DNA from: Symbiodinium natans
Taxonomy: Eukaryota > Sar > Dinophyceae > Suessiales > Symbiodiniaceae
Length of the DNA stretch: 64,000 bases
Assembly: GCA_905221605.1 (NCBI GenBank)
Contig: CAJNDS010000090.1
Location: forward strand, 1-64,000
Direction of reading: 5' to 3'
The position numbers were made by a program, and so were the translations under genes. The notes beneath the pieces were generated by a model. It made no database searches. It was not told the origin of the DNA and worked only from the letters and a program-made list of their open reading frames with translations. This document shows, one piece after another, positions 14,301 to 24,200 of this stretch (its first letter is position 1; every line of letters begins with the position of its first letter).

Positions 14301-17246
14301 TTGCTCTATACACCGCTCCCTAAGCTTTGCCAAAAGAAGAGCTAGTTGAGCACAATAGCGTGTGATATGCCAAAAATGCGCTCTCCTGTCATGATTAGCC
14401 GGGCTGCCGATGATGGCCATCATGGCCAGCCGACCATTCGCGAGCTCCTGCAGACGACACAGACACACGTCATCGAACCCCCGCCCCCCGCCCAAACTGC
14501 CCTGACTCCTAACAGGCCTGCTCTGCCCGTGAGCCCTACAATGTGCCTTCCCAAGCCCCACCAACAGAGCCCTGAACCCTATGCAGCCCAAGATGCTGCG
14601 TTGAGCTTCTTCTGCTTGGCCTCGGGGTCCGAAGCAGTCAGGACGTAAAAGCCAAAGTCACCTTGCAAGCTGGGCGTAGGGCCGGAAACTCTTTCGTTTC
14701 CCTCAGTTTCCCCAGAGATCCCGCACGCCTTTGTTTAGATTTAGACTCAGATGTGCATGTTTTGTGTACGTTCATATTCAGGTTTATTTCTATAGTGTCT
14801 TAGTAGCCCAGGAACCACATTACAGTAAGGGCACCTCTTTTGGTTGGCTACTTTATAAGGGAACCCAGAACCAAAAAAAGGGAGAAGGGTACCGGCTACG
14901 AAGGTGTTGAAGTTCTGGGATTCTAGCAGTCAAGGTTTTGGGGGTTCCGGTAGGCTAGGCTTCAAGCCACGAGGCAGCAAAGTCCTGAACCCAACAATCC
15001 TGGTTTAGTGTGTGCAGCAGGGTTTAGGGTTTAGGGTTTGGGGTATAGGGTTTAGGGTTTAGGGTTCCTCAAACAACAGAAGACCTTGTGACTTTGTCGG
15101 GGTTGCCCAGCTGACGTAGAGGCCAGTCTGAGTCTGTGATCTTCCTCCCCCACAATCCCCAAAGCAGGCTACCGGCTTAGGTATAGTAATTTAGGCCCTA
15201 ACCCTAGCCCGAAGCCCAGGTTTAATTCGGGACACCCCTTTCTATGCTTTATATTACTTTCTCACAACTTCACGGAACAGCCCCTCAACGCCCTGCGCGC
15301 CAGGGTTGAGGGATGCCAAGGGTTGGAGGGATTGCGGGGCCTCGGAAGGGTTTTGAGGGGACCCAGGAGAGCTGAAGACCCCGGCCGTTCCGGAATCATA
15401 CCCCCAAAAACACTTTGGGCTCAGACCCTAAACCCTAAACTACCCTAAACCCGAACTCTAAACCCTAAACCCTAAACCCTAAACCCTAAACCCTAAAAGG
15501 CTTTAGGGATCTTGAAGATCCCTCACTTCGAGGAAGGTTGTCGAACTCCGAGGTGCCAGGGCGTCCGCTGGCGATGTCGGATCCCGCGCCGCGGCTGACC
15601 TGCGACTCACGCTACTTCTTAGGGTTTAGGATTTAGGGTTTAGGGTTTAGGGTTTAGGGTTTAGGGTTTAGGGTTTAGGGCTTAGCGCTTCTATAAATGT
15701 AAAAATCTTTAGGGTTTCGAGGGTGAATAGGGTTTACAGGGCTTACAGGCGTTTTAGGGTTTAGAAGTTTTCGGGGCTTAGGGGGGTTAATTGTAACCTA
15801 CTCAGAGGACTTCGGTGGCTTATACGTACAGTTGTAATTGGGGTTAAGAGCGGTGCTTGTTTTCAATTTTATAACTAAACCGTATGCACATACTCTAGTT
15901 GCCCTCGTTTGTGTTCTAAGTCGCGCCCATTTCTGTCTCGGCTGCTGCCTAGTAGGGAGTGTGGTCTAGGGTTCAGGGCTTGGTGGCTGGGTGACGGGCT
16001 GCCTGTCTCTGTGGCTGTGTAGCTATGTGAGTGTGTGGGCGTGTGGGCGTGTGCGCCTGCGTAGCTGCGTGGCTGCATAGCTGTGTGGGCGTGTGTGGGT
16101 GAAGGTGTGGATGTAGGCAGGCGTGGGTGGGCATGGGCAGGACTGGGGCGAATGGAAAGTGCGAAGAGCCCAAACCCTAGACCTACTCTAGGCCCGAGAG
16201 TAACCCAGGAATAAAAAGGGGGCGGGTGCCCTTTTTGGGTTGAAGGAGTTTACAAAGGAACCTAAACCCTAAAAAAAGGGAATGAGGGCCTACTCTGGGT
16301 CCTAGTTCTTGGAATCCCAAGCAAAGGGCCTACTCGGTGTCCTAGTACTTTGAATCCCAAGCAGGAATCCTCCCTGGTAGATAGAACCCAAGCGGGAACC
16401 CAAACTTGAAATCCTCAACCCCGAAAACGAAGTTCTGAGCTGGGCAGGCTTCCTCCGGCCTCGCACCAGCTCATATAGAGGAGGATCTGGGTCCAGCCAC
16501 CTGCCAAGCCCATGGCTGGGGTCTTGCTCTTGCTGCTTGGGTGGCGCACTCAACGGGCTTGGCGCTTCAAGGATTTGGTGTTCAGGGCTTAGGGTTTAGG
16601 GCTAAAGTTTAGGGTTTAGGGTTTAGGGCTTAGGGTTTAGGGTTTAGGGTTTCGGCTCTTCCTTCGACTGCTACCTTCTAAGGGGAATTAGTTGCATATG
16701 GACTCTTGCTACGACCCCTGAAAAAGTGGACCCCTCATATACTCCACCCCCCCCCCCCCCCCACATACCATACAGTACCATATTGAGGGCTCGAAAAAGG
16801 GACCCCCCCACACAGCATATTGAGGGCTCCAAAAAGACCCTTCGAGACTTGACCAAGTCGCCGCGATCCTGCCCACCAAGCCCTCAAACCCCTCGAGCCC
16901 TAAGCCGAAGAACGACCGTCCATTCCTCCAGGCCCCAAACGTTTCCCCCCCCTACCCAGGATTTTGGGTATAGGGTTTAGGACTTGGTGTTTAGGGTTTA
17001 GGGTTTAGGGATTAGGACTTGGGACTTAGGGTTTAGGGTTTAGGGTTTAGGGTTTAGGGTTTAGGGTTTAGGGCTAGGGTATAGGGCTAGGGTTTAGGGT
17101 CCCTTCGCAAGGAGGCCTGCAGGAACCTTGGAGATGGCTGCCAAGCCATTGGGGACGTCCGCAAACTTAAGGCCGGCCGAAGGGGACAAGAAGCCTACCG
17201 GGTGGTCTCATGGCCTTCTTACAGTTTAGGGTTTAGGGCTTAGGGT

Positions 17247-17278
<32 letters not shown>

Positions 17279-20200
17279 GGTTTAGGGTTTAGGGTTTAGG
17301 GTTTAGGGGCTTATAGGGCTGAGGGGCTTTGGAGGGAGATTTGGGGCTTAGGGGCTTCTGGGGGCTTAGGGGATTTAGGGGTTTGGGGGATTTAGGGGCT
17401 TAGGGGCTTAGGGGATTTAGGGGCTTAGGGGATCTAGGGTTCAGGGGTTTAGGGGCTTAGGGGCGTATAGGGCTGAGGGGTGTAGGGGATGTAGGGGCTC
17501 AGGGGTTTGGGGGTGTAGGGGTTGTAGGGCTTGTAGGGCTTGTATGGTGTTGGGGCTTAGGGATCTAGGGGTTGGCGGAATGGTTGAGTGGACACCGGGC
17601 AACATACAAACAGAAACGCAAGCTGCAACCTCGATACACCAGAAAAAGAAAAACAACACGTTCAACCTGAACACAAAACCATTACAAAGCCAACCGAACA
17701 AAAGGAAAACACAGCCAACAAGCGCACATGCAAAGCTTGTTGTCGCTTGTGTGCGTGGGGGTAGTGGGTGCGTGCGTGTGCGGGCGGACGGGCGCATGAT
17801 GGTGCGCGCGGGCGGGCATGAGTGTGCGTGCGTGCCCGGGCGTGCGTGCGTGGACGTGAGCGCGTGTGGTGAGCGCGGGCGGGCGTGTCCGGGCGTGCGT
17901 GCTTGGGCATGCGTCATGCGTGCGTGAGCATGCGTGCCCGAGCTTGTGTGCCTGAGCTTGTGCGCGCGGGCGCGCCGCCGCAGGCGTGCATAGTGCGTGT
18001 ACATGGGCGTTTGTGTGCGCGTTCGCGCGCATCTTTTTGCATTCCGTGTTCTCTTCGGCATCTTTTTGGCCATATAGGCACAAACAAGAAACGCAAATGC
18101 TAGATGCAGGACAAATGCAACATGCACGCCGACTCCTCGTTCCTACATCTCTGTATAAACTAGCGACTGCAGCTATGGCCGGATACAGGTCAGCTTGCAT
18201 GCGCCCGAGACAGCGAGGACAGCACAATGCGGTCAGCGCCATCATCTTGCATGACATTCCGAAAGCCTTCTCCCGAAAAGCTTGTTCCTGTTCTATACCC
18301 TTCTTTACCCCCCAGCTCCTGATGCATGTTCTGCAGGCTTCACTATCAACCGCACATGGGTGGCTGTCAACATGATGACCCCTTTTGGGGCACCCTGAAT
18401 ATTATAGGTGCCGTATCATCATAGGGGTCCAAAAAGGGACCATAATTTGACAGCCAAGCGCGCCTGAAAAAGACTTGCATGTCTGACTCACATCTACCAA
18501 TTCCTTAAGAGCCCAATAATTCTTCTTTATAAGGGTAATATAGTTTTTTTTTTTTGGGGGGGGGGGGGGGGGTTCTAATGCAAATGGTAGACATACATCT
18601 GTTTGCTTCCCCGCCCCAGCCTGGGAACTTGCCAGCGATCTCTGGAGTGATGTATCCTTGCGTGGATGTGTTAGAGCAACCACAAGGTTTAGGGTTTAGG
18701 GTTTAGGGTCTAGGGTTTTGGGGTTTAGGGTTCAGGGCTCAGGGTTCAGGGTTTGCTCCTTTGAATTCGAAGACTTCTGAGCTGCTGAAGAGCGCTGGAC
18801 CCTCCTGCACTCTGAAGAGGACTTCTCAGATGCAACTTGCAGGGCTTCGGGGCTGTGGGAACTTCTCACTGTTCGCGGTCTTGGTCCTGAAGCTCAAAGA
18901 GTAGGGCTTGAGGAAGGTTTCCAATTTGGCCTTTGGGGCGTTCTGGGCTCCAGTTGCCAGGGCTATGCCCTGAACTGCGTCAGCATTCAAGCACTCAGAC
19001 TCAACTCACGCCGTATTGGTCTTCGGGGCTGCCAAGCCATACCTTATAAGAAAACCAAACCCAAGTTTGGGGTAAGTTGCTAAGAAGAGTACTTTCCCTA
19101 AATCTAAACCCGAAACCCTCCTAAACCCTAAATCCTAAACCCTAAATCTCAGCCTAAATTTTCTCCGAGCCTTCAATGGCCTGTTGAGTGGGGGCCTGTG
19201 AAAAAGGTCAACCTTTTTTCGGGTTTCCATGTGGAAACAGCAGAAAGCCAAGTGAAGCTGATGGAAGTACATTTCCATGCGTGGCATAGAGGAGACAGTG
19301 AAGACAGTAACAAAGAAAAGGGTAGAGAGAGAGCGAGAAGGAAGACAGTAGCAAACACAACAACTGGAAAGCACAACATGAAGTGGAATCTTGGGGATAC
19401 ATTTTAAGGCTGCGGTATTATTACATTCACCGGCTGCTCTCCCGAAAGAGGGAAACAGAACCCAGAACTCATAAAGCCTAGCTGACAACGCCAGAACATC
19501 GGCTCTTCTTCTGCAATGAACTAGCCTGTTGAGTAGGGCCTTCTTACCTTTTTTGGGGGGTGGGCTAAGGTTGTTCCGCTTTTTGTTTGTAACTGTAACA
19601 TAAGTACGGGAGCTTCATGATCACCAAGGTCGCAATGATAACAGAAGAACTTCCCACATTACCCGCTCCAAAAAAATGGGATTCTGAATTTTGGCCGCGT
19701 CGCCCATGGTGGCGAGCATGGCGATACGCCCGTGCTTCAGCTCTACGGAGCGCCTTCGCATGAAGGCCTGGAAAGAGGCTAGGGTTTAGGGTTCAGGCTT
19801 CAGGGTTTAGGGCTCAGGGTGTCGAGTTCCGAGAAGTAGCTTTCTCTTGTTTTCTATCCCACTGAAAGCCTGCACGCGATTGGCAGTCTGGCGTTTCTTC
19901 AACAGTTCAGATATCACATACTCCGAAAAGAACTCAAGACAAGCTAGAACACCCTCAACACCTAAACCCCCCACACCCCCCGACGCGGGTCCCGCGAAGT
20001 GTTCGCGCTGCAAAAGGGACTCCTTGACCCCTCAAACCCCCCCCCCCCCCCCCCCCCCCTCTCCCCCAAAACTGGGCGGTTCATGGGTACCTATAACCCC
20101 AATTAGTAAGTCTAATTGCAACCTACTTCAAGAGGACCTTTGGGGCTTCTAAGTACAGCAGAAGCGAGGTTCATGGGTACTTCCAATACTTAAGTCTAAG

Positions 20201-21189
20201 TGCAACCTACTTAAAGAGGACATTCTGGGGCTTCTAAGCAGTTGTTTCTGGTTAAGAACTTCGTGGCTGAGTTCATAATCCCCCCAAAAGTGTACACTTT
20301 CAGTTCTATATGGGATTCTAGTATCCCAAAACGTGTAAAGTGCTCACTCGGCTACTGCCAAGCACCTCCACATCGCCATCCCGGGCCAATCCAAGGGGGT
20401 CCCAGAAGCCGACCTTGGGGTTTAGGGTTTAGGGTTTAGGGTTTAGGGTTTAGGGTTTAGGGTTTAGGGTTTAGGGTTTAGGGTTTAGGGTTTAGGGTTT
20501 AGGGTTTAGGTTCAGGGTTCAGGGTTCAGGGTTCAGGGTGTAGGGTTCGGGGTTCAGGGTTTAGCCCTAGAAGGAAGCTCGGGGATGAGCTTTCGAAGGT
20601 GTTTTGGGGTTTTTTAGGGCTAAGGGCTGAGCATTGAAGTTTAAGGGTCCAGGGTCCAGGGATGAGCATTTGGGCTTTTTTGGGGTTTAGGGTTTCGGGA
20701 TGAGACATGGAAGCTTCTTAGGTCTGCGGATGGCGGCTCAAGGCTTGGGAACTGTTTAGGGCTTTAGGCTTTGGGCTCTGGGCTTTGGGCTTTGGGCTTT
20801 GGGCTTTAGGCTTTAGGCTTTAGGCTTTAGGCTTTCGGCTTTAGGCTTTAGGCTTTGGGCTTTAGGCTTTAGGCTTTAGGCTTTAGGCTTTAGGCTCCAG
20901 GGTGGCCGTTTCGGGGGTTCGGGGCTCATGGCTATGGCTCGGCAGGCTTCGGGAAGTTGAGGGCAAGGCCCAAGAACTCCCGGCACGATGGGACACTTCA
21001 GGGCTGTGCCCATTATCTTCTGCACCCCGTCGGCGAACCACCGGAGGAAGCTGGGCGCTCGTAAACGATGGCGCTCTACCCTTGGATCCTGGCCGTGATG
21101 GCCATGGGTCCCAAGTGTTCCACCCTAAGCCCTAAGCCCTAAGCCCTAAGCCTTAAGCCCTAAGCCCTAAGCCCCAAGCCCTAAGCCCG

Positions 21190-21222
<33 letters not shown>

Positions 21223-24200
21223 CTAAACCCTAAACCCCAAACCCTAACCCAAACCCTAAACCCTGTGCAGACGGGTATGCCCACCCCCAGCCCACCGCAG
21301 AGCCCACAACAAGGGCAGCAGCTAGGGCAGGACGCCTGCACCCGAACGAAGGACCCCTCAACCAAAACCCTCAAACGGGGGTTTAAAAAAATAAGGGGCC
21401 CCCAATACAAACAGCAGGGCCCCCTTAAAAAGAAAGAACCCTAAACCCTAAACCCTAAACCCCAAGAAGTAAAACCCCTAACTTTGGGAACCCCCGCAAA
21501 TCGCACCAAGCGGCTGGAGGCTGCACCCCGAGCTCAGACTCAAATGCTCTAAGCCTCAGGGGTGGCTTGAGGAGTAGTTTCTGGGAATAGAGAGGGTGGA
21601 TTCTTTGGTTTAAAGGGGTGTATAAGGGAACCTAAACCCTAAAAATAAGGGGCATAAGGGCCTACTCCGAATCCTAGGCTCGGAGTTTCAGGGCTCAGGG
21701 CTCACGTCTACGGTTAGCCTGGCGCACGGGAGCAAAGTTCGAGGCTAAGCGGTTGACTGACAGCATTACGGGGGTTACCTGGCATGTGGTCTCGTGCTTG
21801 TGGAGCACTGCCTACATAACTCTGAAAGCTGCGCACTATTGAATTCCACCTTCAGGACATGATCTGGACATGAATGGGGGACCTCGATCCTGTCGTCTCG
21901 GACGCCATGGTCACTTGTCAACATTTCTGATTGGGGTCCTATGGTGGGAATCCCAAGTTCTAAACCCAATAAAGTCTAAAGCGATGGGACCGCCCACACA
22001 CCCCAGAAGCAATCAGAAGCAGCAAATCTGAGCCTTATAGCTTCACTTGCAACATGCATGGCATCAGAGCCCCTGTCAAGCGACGGGACCACCTGAAGGG
22101 CGACGGCCCCCTTCCGCCCGTCCCTCCCCGGACATGCTTCTTCCAAAATTTTCGCCGCAGCCCATGAGTGGGAATGGCAACGGCGACGGTATGTTCCTCT
22201 CTAACAGACCCAGACTCTGGCGTGCTGACGAGTTCGGGAGATGGTGGCTCCGTGTATGTTATAGCCTCCTCGCCAATGACCTACATGGAAATATCCTGGC
22301 TGCCTGCTGGGACTGTCTGTGTGTGTCTCTGTGTCTCCGTGTCTCTGTGTCTCTGTGTCTCTGCGTCTCTGTGTCTCTGTGTCTCTGTGTCTCTGCGTCT
22401 CTGCGTCTCTGCGTCTCTGCGTCTCTGCGTCTCTGCGTCTCCGCTCTCTGCGTCTCTGCGTCTCTGCGTCTCTGCGTCTCTGCGTCTCTGTGTCTCTGTG
22501 TCTGTGTCTCTGTGTCTCTGTGTCTCTGTGTCTCTGTGTCTCTGTGTCTGTGTGTCTCTGTGTCTCTGTGTCTGTGTGTCTCTGTGTCTCTGTGTCTCTG
22601 TGTGTGTGTGTCTCTCTCTCTCTCTCTCTGTGTGTGTGTTGTGTTGTGTTGTGTTGTGTTGTGTGTGTTGTGTTGTGTGTGTTGTGTTGTGTGTTTTGTG
22701 TTGTGTGTTTTGTGTTGTGTGTTTTGGGTTGTTTGTTCTGTGTTCTGTGTTTTGTGGTTTGTGCTGTGTTCTGTGTTCTGTGTTTTGTGTTCTATGGTTT
22801 GTGTTCTGTGGTTTTTGTTCTGTGATTTGTGGTTTGTGTCTTGTGCTTCGTGGTTTGCGTTTTCTGGTCTGTGTTTTGTGTGGTTTGTTCAGTGTTTTGT
22901 GTTTTGTGTTCTGTGATTTGCGGCTTGTGTTCTGTGTTTTGTGTTTTGTGGTTTGTGTTTTGTGCTTGTTGTTCTGTGTTTTGTGTCCTGTGTTTGTGTG
23001 TGTCTTGCGTGGATCCACGTGTACATTTCCGGCATTACCAAGCACATTTCCCAGTCGGCAGATTCTGGTGATCTGTGCAGGAAGCAGACCCGAAAAGAGC
23101 GGGACCGGCTGATTACAACCAAGTCTTAGTTAGCATTGAACCCAGAGACTCCAAAACCCCTTAATATAGGAACATACCTTAAATTAGAATAGGAACCCTA
23201 ATATGATTTAAGGTACATTCCTTACTTAAGGGGTTTTGGAGTCTCTGGGAACTATGAGGGAAAAGCACTTTGAAGCAAAGGCGGGCTTCCTATACTCCCC
23301 TTAGAACCTTAATTAAAATGAGTTGTTTAATATCCTCTTGGGTTTTATATTTAAAATATTTCAAAAAAAAACAAAAAAGTAACTCCCAAGGGGGATATAG
23401 GGCTTCCGGACTCAATGACGCCAGGTGGCGCAGTGACACTAGCCTTGGCAGCCACCTTTCGGCTGCTGCTAGCCTCGGTGTAGGGTTTAGGGTTTAGGGT
23501 TCAGGGTTCAGGGTTTGGGGTTGCAACAGTAAGGTTCAGCACCAGGAGGGCCCTGCGGGGTGAGTGATGTTCGAGCGTCTTCGAATGCAGGCTCGACCCC
23601 CTCGGCACAAAAACCAAACAAAACTCCCCGTGCCCCTTGCGTGGAGGCCGCTGCGTAGATGGCGCCCGCGGAGGCCGCCACGACGGAGGCTGCGGTGAAG
23701 GGCGCACTAGAGGATGCTGGCCGGGCCTCGAATTGGGTCCACTTGGCCGAAGGGTTGAGGTTTATGGTTTCTAGGGCTGATAGGATCTACAGGGCTCGGA
23801 GGGCTTGTACGGTTGACAGGGGTTTGCACAGTTGGGTTCCAAAGCCCTTTGTCCTTAACAGAGGCCTAGACCCTAAGACCCTCGGTGCAGGCCTGGAGCC
23901 TGATGATGCCCCAGTGCGAGTCCGGAAATCTATGAGGAACACCCTCCCCACAGGCGGCCTGCTGCTGGGCCTGGGCCGTTGCGCGGAGCGCACCTCCAAG
24001 CCCAAGCCAGAGGACCCGAACCCAAGCCCAGGGTCCGGGGACTGTAGCACCATGTGCCCCATATGGTGTGCTCCTAGGCAAGACAAGCCCTGAACCCTGA
24101 AACTTGCTGCCCCCGCGCCTCGGGGCTGGCTACCGGCTCCTGCGATGAAGGCGCTTCCCGCCACTACGCCTGCCAGGCCTCAGCTGGCTGGCTGCAGCTG

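Larger units (their letters stand above)
14662..16455. other. 1.8-kb intron, mostly unassigned
   Basis: Gene IV intron between SWCEAG and DFGFY exons. Holds a family 4 and a family 5 element, short heptamer arrays (15462-15498, 15620-15684) and a GTGTGGGCG-type stretch (16005-16135). No gene seen in the rest. Confidence 0.6.
17195..18620. other. 1.4-kb intron with GC-rich TG/CG repeat
   Basis: Heptamer arrays at 17222-17306, degenerate GGGGCTTA repeats to about 17570, a GTGCGTGCGGGC-type stretch (17740-18030), then family 8 and family 3 elements. No gene seen. Confidence 0.6.

Noticed and set aside
15090-15140. Possible relic of a DWSLYT exon on the minus strand (reads SDWPL...)
   Set aside because: Only four residues match, without supporting splice sites, and the true epsilon exon exists elsewhere.
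17441-18257. Arg/His/Thr/Ala-rich frames near 17.5-18.3 kb on both strands
   Set aside because: They follow a GTGCGTGCGGGC-type repeat, lie in a gene IV intron, and show no recognisable domain.
22047-23112. Long frames rich in Cys/Leu/Ser and in Gln/His/Arg/Thr
   Set aside because: Translations of a TCTCTG/TGTTCTG microsatellite in a gene IV intron.
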